From the NCBI GenBank assembly GCA_949840805.1, contig CATKXR010000013.1, positions 24,370-88,369 on the forward strand: a stretch of DNA of 64,000 nt, in the 5' to 3' direction. Made by a program: the position numbers and the translations under genes. The notes under the pieces were generated by a model. The model saw nothing but the letters and a program-made list of their open reading frames with translations. It had not been told where the DNA came from and made no database searches. Positions 27,054 through 36,038 of the stretch are shown here, piece after piece (position 1 is the first letter of the stretch; each line of letters begins with the position of its first letter). The DNA is from an uncultured Lachnospiraceae bacterium (GTDB lineage: Bacteria; Bacillota; Clostridia; Lachnospirales; Lachnospiraceae).

Positions 27054-27827
27054 TTATTTGCTTTTGCTGCCTTTATCCCAGGGCATGCACAGCCGTTGAA
27101 GAAGTTCTACTCCGTTCATCAGCAGGAGGCTGATTGCTGAGATGAGAAAGATTACGGCAAACATTTTGTCAAAAGAAAATGCTTTTTTTACTCTGGTCAT
27201 ATATACGCCAAGCCCTCCGAAGCCGCCCAGCCATTCGGAAATAACGGCGCCTACCACCGCGTAGGACACGGAGATCCGCAGACCGGAAAAAAACTGGCTT
27301 AAAGCGCCGGGCAGTTTGATGTAAAAAAAAATCTGCCCCTGTCCGGCGCCCATGGCCCGCAGAAGGTTTAAGGCATCCGGGTCGGCCGAGCGAAAGCCGG
27401 TCAGAAGGCCTACAGTAATGGGAAAAAAGGTGGTAAGGACAATCAGGATTACCTTTGGCGTCATCTCGTATCCGAACCATAATACTAAAAGAGGCGCTAC
27501 CGCTACGGTGGGAACGGTCTGTGTCAGCACCACCAGGGGATAAAATGCCTGGTATAAAATTTCAAACCGGTCCATGGCCACAGCCATGAGAAATCCTAAA
27601 AGGATCCCCATAGCCAGGCCGATAAAAGCTTCTGACAGCGTGATGGCAGAATGGGCTCCCAAGGCCGGAAGCTCTGTGAAAAACGTTTTTAATACCTGAA
27701 CGGGAGAGGGGAGAAGGAAAGCGTCCACAGCCCCGGTCCCCGTCACAAGCTGCCAGATAAAAAGAATGGCAAAAACAGCGGAACAAGACCACAGCTTATT
27801 GGTGATGTTTGGTGACTTTTTTGTCAA
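27054..27827 (-). CDS. ABC permease of the thiamine-precursor importer (ThiX-like)
   Basis: A permease of 257 residues with about six membrane segments. The docking loop is LRAMGAGQGQIFFYIKLPGAL, with TQTVPTVAVAPLLVLWFG before it, both typical of the SsuC/ThiX group. The start is a TTG at 27827, inside the end of the preceding gene (32-bp overlap), so translation is coupled. No better start is available downstream without losing the first membrane helix. Confidence 0.9.
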   Translation of the reverse strand: MTKKSPNITNKLWSCSAVFAILFIWQLVTGTGAVDAFLLPSPVQVLKTFFTELPALGAHSAITLSEAFIGLAMGILLGFLMAVAMDRFEILYQAFYPLVVLTQTVPTVAVAPLLVLWFGYEMTPKVILIVLTTFFPITVGLLTGFRSADPDALNLLRAMGAGQGQIFFYIKLPGALSQFFSGLRISVSYAVVGAVISEWLGGFGGLGVYMTRVKKAFSFDKMFAVIFLISAISLLLMNGVELLQRLCMPWDKGSKSK

Positions 27828-28092
27828 TGGTCAGCACATCTCCTTCCGGCCGGTAGGTGACTTTGATGTAGGCGGCTACAGAGGGAGCGCCTGCGCGGAT
27901 GGCAATGTGCTGGCACTCTTTGACAATGTCCATTAGCTCGTCATAATCTCCCTCAATGGCTGTCTCAAAAGGCCCTACATAGCAGGTTAAACCTGTACTT
28001 TTGATATAGGCGATCACCTCGTCAACAATGCGGATCAGTTCCTCGTCATCGGATGTTTCCGGTAAAGACTGGATGGCTACACTTGCGTTCAT
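27796..28092 (-). CDS. Thiamine-binding protein, MTH1187/YkoF family (DUF77)
   Basis: A small cytosolic protein of 98 residues with a ferredoxin-like fold: VAIQSLPETSDDEELIRIVD, TCYVGPFETAIEGDYDELM and APSVAAYIKVTYRP. Relatives bind thiamine or its pyrimidine part and are found in TPP-regulated operons. It is the first gene behind the riboswitch. The ATG at 28092 follows AAAGGAG. It may buffer or deliver the imported precursor; that role is inferred from context. Confidence 0.9.
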   Translation of the reverse strand: MNASVAIQSLPETSDDEELIRIVDEVIAYIKSTGLTCYVGPFETAIEGDYDELMDIVKECQHIAIRAGAPSVAAYIKVTYRPEGDVLTIDKKVTKHHQ

Positions 28093-28170
28093 AAAAAGCT
28101 CCTTTCCTGATTTAAGGGGGTATTTTGCAGGATTTTATATTCACGGGCATAAACATAAATATGGATGGAA

Positions 28171-28200
28171 ACACAAAAAACCGCCTGGATGCCCAGACGG
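28171..28200 (-). terminator. Expression-platform terminator of the TPP riboswitch
   Basis: On the minus strand CCGTCTGG-GCAT-CCAGGCGG (28200-28181) is followed by TTTTTTGTG. Located between the aptamer and the first gene, it should form when TPP is bound and stop transcription. Confidence 0.85.
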
Positions 28201-28251
28201 AAATCGATCGAATTTCTGTCATGAACGGAACTTCCGCCCATGAAAGATGTT

Positions 28252-28335
28252 TTCCTACGCTGGCATTATCCAGATCAGGTTCCAGGGTTTAAAATAAAAC
28301 CTATTTTATCTCAGCCGGACTATATCCAGCACCCC
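28252..28335 (-). ncRNA. TPP riboswitch (THI element)
   Basis: The minus strand shows the conserved aptamer parts in order: GGGGTGC, GGCTGAGA, ACCCTGGAACCTGATCTGG, ATAATGCCAGCGTAGGAA. The P3 arm between GGCTGAGA and ACCC is an AT-rich hairpin. The aptamer senses thiamine pyrophosphate and, through the terminator at 28171-28200, shuts off the importer operon when TPP is plentiful. Outer P1 pairing looks short. Confidence 0.97.
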
Positions 28336-28644
28336 TTTTTATTTTTATACCCGTGAGCCAAATGATCTGCCGGCACAGGAATGATTTGGCAAATAAGTGC
28401 GCTCGCGAGCATAATCAAGTTTATCACAGCCTGTCCGGGAAGTCAATAGAAAAAATGGCGGCAACTGAAATGTCCGTGAACTGTAATGAATGTAATGCAT
28501 TACGGGATAAAAGACAAAAGATATCGTTATTATTGTAAAGAAAGAAGTCTTGAGGATTTCTCCAATATATGGTATGATAAAATAGCCATATCAGATTGGG
28601 GCTGTTATGACGGACATGGTATTATAATGGAATGGAGGAAATGT
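28336..28644. promoter_or_regulatory. Divergent promoters between the TPP operon and the hybrid kinase gene
   Basis: Minus strand: TTGACT (28446-28441), 17 bp, TAAACT (28423-28418), reading into the riboswitch; the self-complementary GCTCGCGAGC at 28401-28410 follows, near the expected start point. Plus strand: TTGAGG (28550-28555), 17 bp, TATGAT (28573-28578), reading into the gene at 28645. I see no gene in this gap. Confidence 0.75.
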
Positions 28645-31326
28645 ATGGCACTTGCAGACAAAGCAAATATTGGATTGTCGGAAAGACGGATGGATCTGAA
28701 ATTTCTGGCTAAGATGTCCAATAAGATGAGCACTCCGATTAATGTAGTCCTTGGCAATAACGAGATGATCATGCGGGAAACCAGGGAAAGTCATACTGCA
28801 ACTTATGCTATCGGGATCGAGGCGGCAGGGAAGTCGCTTTCACTGGTCGTAAGCAATATTTTGGAGCTTATGAATATGGATAACGGAACTCTGAAACTGG
28901 AGGAGACGCCATATTCTATCTTGTCGTTATTGCAGGATGTGATGTCGTATGCGGAGTATAATGCAGAAAAAAAGAATCTGGAGTTTCATCTGGAGATCGG
29001 CGAAAATTTGCCCCAGGAGCTGTCGGGAGACTGCACAAGGCTGGCACAGGTATTGAATAACCTTTTGTCTAATGCGATCAAATATACCCAGGAAGGTTTT
29101 GTAGGGCTTTCTGTCAGATGGCAGGAACCGAAAGAAGGAGAGCCGGAGGATTCCGGCGTGTTGGTAGTGAAGGTAAGGGATAGCGGAATCGGGTTAGAGA
29201 AAGAGCAGATTGACCGGATCATGGAAAGCTTTTCCGATCTGGACGACCGGAGTGCCTGTAATATGGGACGGTCGGGTCTTGGTCTTCCTGTCGTGGCCCG
29301 GCTGCTGCATTATATGGGAACCCGCCTGAAGGTGGAGAGCAGCAAGAAGGGGAGTGTTTTTTCCTTCTGGCTCCCTCAAAAGATCGTGGACGCCACACCT
29401 ATAGGAAAGCTGGAGAATGGAGAGGACGGCTATGTCCTGCCCCAGATGCGTACAGATCGTGAATTTACGGCTCCGGATGCCAGAATTCTTGTGGTGGATG
29501 ACAATGTGATGAACCTGGATTTGTTCCGGGGAATGTTAAAAGGGACAAAAATACAGATTGATACGGCATTTAATGGAGAAGATGCCATAAGACAGTTAAA
29601 GTGGAAAAAGTACCATATGGTCTTTCTGGATCATATTATGCCTGTAATGGACGGCCTGGAGACCCTGGACCATATCCGGTCAGAAGGGCTGTGTCCGGGT
29701 ACATCGATGGTTGTGCTTACGGCCAATATGATTCCTGACGCAAGAAAGCATTATCAGGAAAAGGGATTTGACGATTATCTTCCCAAACCGATCAGCAGCA
29801 GGCAATTACATATGCTGGTAAGGAAGTATCTTCCGGAGGAACTGATTCAGGAGAAGAAGGATTCCCAGTCAGAGCCGCAGCCGGCGGAGCCTTGTCAGTC
29901 CGGCCAGAGCAGGCAGCCGTTTCTGGCAAGGATCTCTCCGTTTTTGGATGTGGCAACCGGCATGTCTTATTTTGCCGATGACGAGGAATTTTATCAGGAG
30001 ATGCTTCAATGTTACCTAGATAATAGTTCCTATGAGGAAATTCAGGGGTGTTATGACAGGGAGGACTGGGAGAATTACCGGATTCTGGTACATGCATTAA
30101 AGAGTACTTCTCTCTCCATTGGCGCGGTGGAGCTTTCCGGCCAGGCCAAGGAAATGGAGATGGCGTCTAAAGAGTCCAGGATCATGGATATCCATGCAGG
30201 CCATGAGGCTATGATGAAAAATTACGGCCGCATGATGGAAAAGATTCAGGAAGCCCTGGATGAGCCTGCCAATGTTCCGCAGACCTTTTTGCAGATTCCG
30301 GAAGAGAAGGCCAGTATTCTGGTGGTGGATGATGATGTGATGAATCTGCGGATTGCGGAGAAGATGCTGGAAGAGCGGTATCATATCGACTGTGTTAAAT
30401 CAGGAAGGGAGGCCTTGGGATTTTTGGAAGTCTCCATCCCTAATCTGATTCTTTTGGATCTGCATATGCCTGAGATGGACGGTTTTGAGGTTCTGGAACG
30501 GCTTCAGTCGGAAGAGCGCTACAAAAACATTCCCGTTATCTTTCTGACAGCGGACAATGACCGGGAGACAGAGGTGAAGGGTTTCCGGAAGGGCGCTTTG
30601 GATTTTATCATCAAACCTTTTATTGCGGACATTATGATCTCCCGTGTGGACCGTATTCTGGAATTGAGCCGTCTGCAGAAGGATCTGCAGCGGGAGGTGG
30701 AGAAGCAGACAAGGACGGCGGAGGAGCGGCGCCAGAAGGTGGAGCGTCTGTCCGCCCAGATTATGAAGACCCTGGCAGGAACCATCGATGCAAAGGATAA
30801 ATATACAAAGGGACATTCGTCAAGAGTGGCGGAATACGCGGTAAAGATTGCAAAGAAACTGGGTAAGTCGCAGAAGGAGCAGGACGACATTTACTATCTG
30901 GGGCTGCTGCATGATATCGGAAAGATCGGCATTCCGGATGGGATCATTAACAAGACTACCAGGCTGACAGATAAAGAGTATGAGATCATCAAGACCCATT
31001 CTGTTATCGGGGCGGAGATCCTGGAGAATATTTCGGAGCTGCCGGAGTTGGTCCTGGGGGCAAGATGGCACCATGAACGGTATGACGGGAGCGGATACCC
31101 GGACGGGCTGAAGGGTACGGAGATTCCTGAGATGTCCAGGATCATCGGGGTTGCGGATGCCTATGATGCCATGACCTCCAACCGCAGTTACCGGGATGTG
31201 CTTCCCCAGCAGGTGGTACGGGGAGAGATTGAGAAGGGAAAAGGAAACCAGTTTGATCCTTTATTTGCAGACAAGATGCTTGAGTTGATTGATGAGGATA
31301 CCGAGTATCAGATGAGGGAAATCTGA
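28645..31326 (+). CDS. Hybrid signalling protein: degenerate kinase, REC, HPt, REC, HD-GYP
   Basis: A cytosolic protein of 893 residues with five modules. A HisKA-like helix pair at about 15-80 reads AKMSNKMSTPINVVLG: the usual phospho-acceptor His is Asn26. A GHKL ATPase follows (NNLLSNAIKYT, VRDSGIGLEKEQ, GRSGLGLPVV). The first receiver has phospho-acceptor Asp329 (FLDHIMP), the HPt has His483 (LVHALKST), the second receiver has Asp605 (LLDLHMP). HD-GYP comes last (LLHDIGKIGIPDG, HHERYDGSGYP) and should hydrolyse cyclic di-GMP. There is no sensor domain or membrane segment. The ATG at 28645 has ATGGAGGA before it; an earlier in-frame start overlaps the promoter. It probably receives phosphate from another kinase. 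Confidence 0.9.
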   Translation: MALADKANIGLSERRMDLKFLAKMSNKMSTPINVVLGNNEMIMRETRESHTATYAIGIEAAGKSLSLVVSNILELMNMDNGTLKLEETPYSILSLLQDVMSYAEYNAEKKNLEFHLEIGENLPQELSGDCTRLAQVLNNLLSNAIKYTQEGFVGLSVRWQEPKEGEPEDSGVLVVKVRDSGIGLEKEQIDRIMESFSDLDDRSACNMGRSGLGLPVVARLLHYMGTRLKVESSKKGSVFSFWLPQKIVDATPIGKLENGEDGYVLPQMRTDREFTAPDARILVVDDNVMNLDLFRGMLKGTKIQIDTAFNGEDAIRQLKWKKYHMVFLDHIMPVMDGLETLDHIRSEGLCPGTSMVVLTANMIPDARKHYQEKGFDDYLPKPISSRQLHMLVRKYLPEELIQEKKDSQSEPQPAEPCQSGQSRQPFLARISPFLDVATGMSYFADDEEFYQEMLQCYLDNSSYEEIQGCYDREDWENYRILVHALKSTSLSIGAVELSGQAKEMEMASKESRIMDIHAGHEAMMKNYGRMMEKIQEALDEPANVPQTFLQIPEEKASILVVDDDVMNLRIAEKMLEERYHIDCVKSGREALGFLEVSIPNLILLDLHMPEMDGFEVLERLQSEERYKNIPVIFLTADNDRETEVKGFRKGALDFIIKPFIADIMISRVDRILELSRLQKDLQREVEKQTRTAEERRQKVERLSAQIMKTLAGTIDAKDKYTKGHSSRVAEYAVKIAKKLGKSQKEQDDIYYLGLLHDIGKIGIPDGIINKTTRLTDKEYEIIKTHSVIGAEILENISELPELVLGARWHHERYDGSGYPDGLKGTEIPEMSRIIGVADAYDAMTSNRSYRDVLPQQVVRGEIEKGKGNQFDPLFADKMLELIDEDTEYQMREI

Positions 31327-31372
31327 CAGGAAAAAAGGCGGCTGCCGGGATTTAAAAGAGCCGCAAAAACAG

Positions 31373-31410
31373 AAACGCTGCCGCAGACAGAAAAGCGGCA
31401 GCGTTTTTTG
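31373..31410. terminator. Bidirectional terminator
   Basis: A perfect 12-bp stem, AAACGCTGCCGC (31373-31384) with GCGGCAGCGTTT (31395-31406), has a 10-nt loop and is followed by TTT. It separates the converging hybrid-kinase and DarA genes. Confidence 0.88.
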
Positions 31411-31411
31411 A

Positions 31412-31747
31412 TTAAAATTTTTCATAGCGTTCCACATCGGTCACAAAGATCGTGGCGCCCCCCAGCTCTACATTCACAGGTATCATCATATAACCGGCGG
31501 AGATGGAGCTGATATTAGGTGAGGGGATGTCACAAGTAATCTTCTGGCGTTTTCCGCAGGTCTCCCGAATGAGATGGATGGCGTCATCGACCCGTTCTTC
31601 ATCCGTACCGATCATCAGGGTTGCATTCCCCTTTTTCAAGAAGCCGCCGGTGGTGGCAAGCTTGGTCACGCTGAATTGGTGCTCGTTCAGCACGTCTGTT
31701 ACCCGGTTGCCGTCATCGGAGCTTACAATTGCATAAATAATTTTCAT
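31412..31747 (-). CDS. darA: Cyclic-di-AMP receptor, PII-like (DarA/PstA)
   Basis: A cytosolic protein of 111 residues that trimerises like PII proteins and binds c-di-AMP. Family stretches: MKIIYAIVSSDDGNRVTDVL, FSVTKLATTGGFLKKGNATL, IGTDEERVDDAI and the C-terminal GGATIFVTDVERYEKF. The ATG at 31747 is placed seven bases after GGAGG; a GTG six bases earlier is less well spaced. The downstream partner of DarA is not settled in any species that I know of. The gene stands alone with its own promoter. Confidence 0.9.
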   Translation of the reverse strand: MKIIYAIVSSDDGNRVTDVLNEHQFSVTKLATTGGFLKKGNATLMIGTDEERVDDAIHLIRETCGKRQKITCDIPSPNISSISAGYMMIPVNVELGGATIFVTDVERYEKF

Positions 31748-31777
31748 AGCCACACCTCCATTAAAAAATCTGACTAT

Positions 31778-31806
31778 ATCTTAACATAGATCGGATTGTG
31801 TGTAAA
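31778..31806 (-). promoter_or_regulatory. Promoter of the DarA gene
   Basis: Minus strand TTTACA (31806-31801), 17 bp, TAAGAT (31783-31778), 31 bp before the ATG. Confidence 0.65.
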
Positions 31807-31860
31807 TAAATTTACGATTTTTGGCAGTAAGAAAAAACAGTACTAAAAATGAGGGAATCA

Positions 31861-31869
31861 TGATATAAT
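31861..31869 (+). promoter_or_regulatory. Extended -10 promoter of the dgt-dnaG-rpoD block
   Basis: TGATATAAT (31861-31869), an extended -10 with a full TATAAT. No good -35 is present at the right distance. It lies 68 bp upstream of the first ATG of the core operon. Confidence 0.55.
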
Positions 31870-31936
31870 GAACATAAGAGAGAGAATATGTGCGTTTTAG
31901 GAAAAGGGGTTCAAAAGTACAAAAGGGGGAGAGCGG

Positions 31937-32944
31937 ATGAATATCAGGGAAGCCCAGGAGGCATGGGAAGCCGAATATCTTAGCCCCTATGCGGCTCTGA
32001 GCAGGGATACAAAAGGGCGGGATGTACCAGAGCCTTTATGCGATATCCGCCCGGAGTATCAGAGAGACCGGGACAGGATTCTGCACAGCAAGGCATTTCG
32101 CAGGCTGAAGCATAAGACACAGGTGTTTCTGGCTCCGGAAGGAGATCATTACCGGACACGTCTGACCCATACCCTGGAAGTGTCACAGATAGCCAGAACC
32201 ATTGCCCGGGCCCTTCGGATGAATGAAAACCTGACAGAGGCCATCGCTTTAGGCCACGACCTGGGCCATACGCCTTTTGGACATTCGGGAGAGAAGATTC
32301 TGGATGAATTGTGTCCGGACGGTTTTGCCCATTACCGGCAAAGCGTGAGGGTGGTGGAGGTTCTTGAAAAGGACGGGGAAGGGCTCAATCTGACAAAAGA
32401 GGTACGGGACGGGATCTTAAACCATCGGACCAGCGGAAGTCCTTCTACTCTGGAAGGATGTATTGTTCGTCTTTCCGATAAGATCGCCTACATAAATCAT
32501 GACATTGATGATGCCATTCGGGGGAGGATCTTTAAGGAGGAGGACATTCCGGGGGATTTTACGGCCATGCTGGGCCACAGTGTCAGGGAACGTCTGAACA
32601 CGATGGTCCATGATATTATTGAAAGCAGCATGGATATGCCGGAGATCAGGATGTCGCCAGGCATGCAGGAAGCCATGCAGGGACTGCGCGCCTGGCTGTT
32701 TGAACATATGTATCTGAACGAGATTCCCAAGGCGGAGGAGAAAAAAGCCCAGCAGCTTATCGGTTTTTTATACAACCATTATCTGGGACATCCCGGAGAG
32801 CTTCCGGAAGAATACCGGCTGATGATGGAGCGGCGCGGGGAAAAAAAGGAGTGGGTAGTCTGCGATTATATTGCAGGCATGAGCGACAGCTATGCCATTT
32901 ACAAATTTGAGGAGCTGTTTGTGCCGCAGGCATGGAAGGATTGA
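31937..32944 (+). CDS. dgt: Deoxyguanosinetriphosphate triphosphohydrolase-like HD protein
   Basis: An HD-domain enzyme of 335 residues that removes triphosphate from dNTPs. Signatures: DRDRILHSKAFRRLKHKTQV, HYRTRLTHTLEVSQIARTIA, GHDLGHTPFGHSGE and DKIAYINHDIDDAI. The length fits the short clostridial type. The ATG follows GGGGGAGAG. It opens a co-directional block with dnaG and rpoD, an order common in Clostridia. Confidence 0.93.
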   Translation: MNIREAQEAWEAEYLSPYAALSRDTKGRDVPEPLCDIRPEYQRDRDRILHSKAFRRLKHKTQVFLAPEGDHYRTRLTHTLEVSQIARTIARALRMNENLTEAIALGHDLGHTPFGHSGEKILDELCPDGFAHYRQSVRVVEVLEKDGEGLNLTKEVRDGILNHRTSGSPSTLEGCIVRLSDKIAYINHDIDDAIRGRIFKEEDIPGDFTAMLGHSVRERLNTMVHDIIESSMDMPEIRMSPGMQEAMQGLRAWLFEHMYLNEIPKAEEKKAQQLIGFLYNHYLGHPGELPEEYRLMMERRGEKKEWVVCDYIAGMSDSYAIYKFEELFVPQAWKD

Positions 32945-33036
32945 GGCGACTGTGAAAGCGTGAGAGGATAACAGGCTAAGGCGGCCTGTTGAGAAAGTAA
33001 AACAGTTTGCCGGGGACAGGCAGAAAGGAGTACTTC

Positions 33037-34815
33037 ATGTATTATCCGGAGGAGATCATCGAAGAGGTGAGGATGAGAAATGATATTGTCGATGTGATTT
33101 CAGGCTATGTGAAGCTGCAGAAAAAGGGCAGCAATTATTTTGGCCTGTGTCCCTTCCACAATGAGAAGTCGCCGTCTTTTTCGGTATCGCCTGACAAGCA
33201 GATGTATTACTGCTTCGGATGCGGGGCAGGGGGGAACGCCATCACTTTTGTGATGGAATATGAAAACTTTACTTTTACAGAGACTTTGAAGCTTCTGGCA
33301 GACCGGGCAGGGGTGAAGCTGCCGGAGGCAGAGTATACGAAGGAAGAACGGGAGAAGGCGGACCGGCGTTCCACATTGCTGGAGATTAATAAGCTGGCAG
33401 CCAATTATTTCTATTACCAGCTTCGGCAGCCCCAGGGAAAGGCCGGATATGAGTATTTTAAAAGGCGGGAACTGACAGATGAGACGATCCGGCGGTTTGG
33501 CCTGGGATATTCCAATAAGACCAGCAACGACTTGTACCAATATTTAAGGTCAAAAGGATATCGGGATGAGATTTTGAAAGAAAGCGGCCTCGTGACCATA
33601 GAGGAGCGGGGTACTTACGATAAATTCTGGAACCGGGTCATGTTTCCCATTATGGATGTGAACAGCCGGGTGATAGGTTTTGGAGGCAGGGTTATGGGAG
33701 ACGGGGAACCTAAATATTTAAATTCCCCGGAGACTTTTGTTTTTGATAAGAGCCGGAATCTTTATGGGATGAACTATGCACGGACAAGCAGGGAGAAATG
33801 TCTGCTGGTCTGTGAGGGCTATATGGATGTGATTGCCCTGCATCAGGCAGGATTTACCAACGGTGTGGCATCCCTTGGGACGGCATTTACATCCCAGCAT
33901 GCAATGCTGCTGAAACGGTACACACAGCAGGTAGTGCTGACTTATGACAGCGATGGCGCGGGGGTGAAAGCTGCCCTGCGTGCTATCCCGATTTTGAAAG
34001 ATGCAGGGATCTCGGCCCGGGTACTGGATATGAAACCTTATAAGGATCCGGATGAATTCATTAAAAATATGGGAGCCGAGGCTTTTCAGGAAAGAATAGA
34101 CCAGGCTAAGAACAGCTTTCTGTTTGAGATTGAGGTGCTTAAGAGAGACTATCAGGTGGAAGATCCGGAACAGAAGACCCGGTTTTACAATGCCGTGGCG
34201 GAGAAACTTCTGGAATTTGACGAAGCCCTGGAGCGGGATAACTACATTCAGGCAGTGGCCAGGGAACAGATGATTCCTTATGAGGATCTCCGGCGTCTGG
34301 TGAACCGGCTGGGAAGTATGCCGGGGGCGGCTCAGAAAGCGGTACAGGCAAGAGCGTCGCAGACCGGCCGAATGGAGAGGCAGACGGACCGGAAGAAAGA
34401 GAAAGACGATGGTATTAAGAGGGCGCAGAGACTTTTACTGACATGGCTCATAGAAAAAAAGGAATTGTTCGGGAAGGTGGAAGGGATCATCCGGCCGGCG
34501 GATTTTACGGAACCGCTCTACCGGCAGACAGCAGAACTGGTATTTGCAGGATACCATGAGGGGGAGGTAAATCCTGCAAAAATCCTGAATCATTTTATCA
34601 ATGATGAAGAACAATACAAGGAAGTAGCCAGGCTGTTTCATGCCAGGCTGGAGGAAGCTTTGGGGAATGAAGAGCAGAACAAAGCCATTTCTGAAATCGT
34701 GTACCGGGTAAAAAAGAACAGCCTGGATCAGGCCAGCCGGAATGCGTCGGATATAGGCGAGCTTCAGAGAATCATTAAGGAACAGGCAGAACTGAGAAAG
34801 ATTTCGGTTTTTTGA
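33037..34815 (+). CDS. dnaG: DNA primase
   Basis: Makes RNA primers at the replication fork. It has 592 residues. The zinc-binding domain reads CPFHNEKSPSF then YYCFGCGAGGNAI. The catalytic core has KYLNSPETFVFDKSRNLYG and the TOPRIM stretch LVCEGYMDVIALHQAGF with LTYDSDGAGVKAAL. The C-terminal helicase-interaction domain is present. ATG at 33037 follows AAAGGAG; an in-frame start at 33007 lacks a ribosome site. Confidence 0.97.
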   Translation: MYYPEEIIEEVRMRNDIVDVISGYVKLQKKGSNYFGLCPFHNEKSPSFSVSPDKQMYYCFGCGAGGNAITFVMEYENFTFTETLKLLADRAGVKLPEAEYTKEEREKADRRSTLLEINKLAANYFYYQLRQPQGKAGYEYFKRRELTDETIRRFGLGYSNKTSNDLYQYLRSKGYRDEILKESGLVTIEERGTYDKFWNRVMFPIMDVNSRVIGFGGRVMGDGEPKYLNSPETFVFDKSRNLYGMNYARTSREKCLLVCEGYMDVIALHQAGFTNGVASLGTAFTSQHAMLLKRYTQQVVLTYDSDGAGVKAALRAIPILKDAGISARVLDMKPYKDPDEFIKNMGAEAFQERIDQAKNSFLFEIEVLKRDYQVEDPEQKTRFYNAVAEKLLEFDEALERDNYIQAVAREQMIPYEDLRRLVNRLGSMPGAAQKAVQARASQTGRMERQTDRKKEKDDGIKRAQRLLLTWLIEKKELFGKVEGIIRPADFTEPLYRQTAELVFAGYHEGEVNPAKILNHFINDEEQYKEVARLFHARLEEALGNEEQNKAISEIVYRVKKNSLDQASRNASDIGELQRIIKEQAELRKISVF

Positions 34816-34906
34816 TTGTGGCAGCCAGGATTTTCGGACTGCAGTGATACAGAAGTAACAGTTTACGAGGCTATCAGACTGTTACATACAGGAAAGGCGG
34901 ACAGAG

Positions 34907-36025
34907 ATGGAAGAACGTACACAGACACTGGAGGAAAAGCTGATCTTGTTGCTGGAAACAGCCAGGAAGAAAAAGAACGTGTTGGAAAACCGGGAAATTC
35001 TGGACTTTTTTCGTGGTGAAATCTTAGACCCGGATAAACTGGACAGGATTTACGATTTTTTGGACCGGAATAAAGTGGACGTGCTGCGGATGGAAGAGGA
35101 AGAGGATATTGACCCGGAACTTTTTTTAGAAGAGGAAATAGAAGACGGGGAAGATATCAACGTGGAGGAGATCGACCTGTCTGTTCCGGACGGCGTGGGG
35201 GTGGAGGATCCGGTCCGGATGTATTTAAAGGAGATCGGCAAGATCCAGCTTTTGTCTATGGAGGAGGAGATTGAGCTGGCAAAGAGGATGGAGCAGGGAG
35301 ATAAAGAGGCTGCAAAGCAGCTTGCAGAAGCCAATCTGCGGCTGGTAGTCAGCATTGCCAAGCGGTATGTGGGCAGGGGAATGCAGTTTCTTGACCTGAT
35401 CCAGGAGGGAAACTTAGGGCTCATAAAGGCGGTGGAAAAGTTTGATTACCGGAAAGGCTATAAGTTCAGCACTTATGCTACCTGGTGGATTCGCCAGGCT
35501 ATTACCCGGTCTATTGCGGACCAGGCAAGAACCATCCGGATTCCGGTACACATGGTAGAAACTATTAACCGCCTGATCCGCACCCAAAGGCAGCTTGTCC
35601 AGGAGCTGGGGCGGGAGCCGTCAGTGGAGGAGATCGCGGCCAGGATGGATCTGCCCCCCGAGCGGGTGAGCGAGATCCAAAAGATCGCACAGGAGCCGGT
35701 TTCTTTAGAAACGCCTATCGGGGAGGAGGAGGACAGCCATCTGGGAGATTTTATCCAGGACGACCAGGTGGCAGTGCCGGCGGACCAGGCTACCTTTACT
35801 TTGCTGCGGGAACAGCTTATGGAAGCGCTGGAGACATTGACGGAGCGGGAACAAAAGGTGCTGCGGCTGCGGTTTGGTCTGGACGACGGCAGACCCAGGA
35901 CCTTGGAGGAAGTCGGTAAGGTATTCTGCGTTACCAGAGAACGGATCCGGCAGATAGAGGCAAAAGCCCTTCGGAAACTGCGTCATCCCACCAGAAGCAA
36001 GAAGCTGAAGGACTATTTGGATTAA
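34907..36025 (+). CDS. rpoD: Primary RNA polymerase sigma factor (sigma-70/SigA)
   Basis: The housekeeping sigma factor, 372 residues. Region 1.1 is acidic. Region 2 reads [51 protein letters not shown] (shown here only as a landmark for -10 recognition). Region 3 has [14 protein letters not shown], and region 4 has [17 protein letters not shown] and [16 protein letters not shown], which reads the -35. It is 91 bp after dnaG. Confidence 0.98.
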   Translation: MEERTQTLEEKLILLLETARKKKNVLENREILDFFRGEILDPDKLDRIYDFLDRNKVDVLRMEEEEDIDPELFLEEEIEDGEDINVEEIDLSVPDGVGVEDPVRMYLKEIGKIQLLSMEEEIELAKRMEQGDKEAAKQLAEANLRLVVSIAKRYVGRGMQFLDLIQEGNLGLIKAVEKFDYRKGYKFSTYATWWIRQAITRSIADQARTIRIPVHMVETINRLIRTQRQLVQELGREPSVEEIAARMDLPPERVSEIQKIAQEPVSLETPIGEEEDSHLGDFIQDDQVAVPADQATFTLLREQLMEALETLTEREQKVLRLRFGLDDGRPRTLEEVGKVFCVTRERIRQIEAKALRKLRHPTRSKKLKDYLD

Positions 36026-36038
36026 AGGGTGGCAGGAA

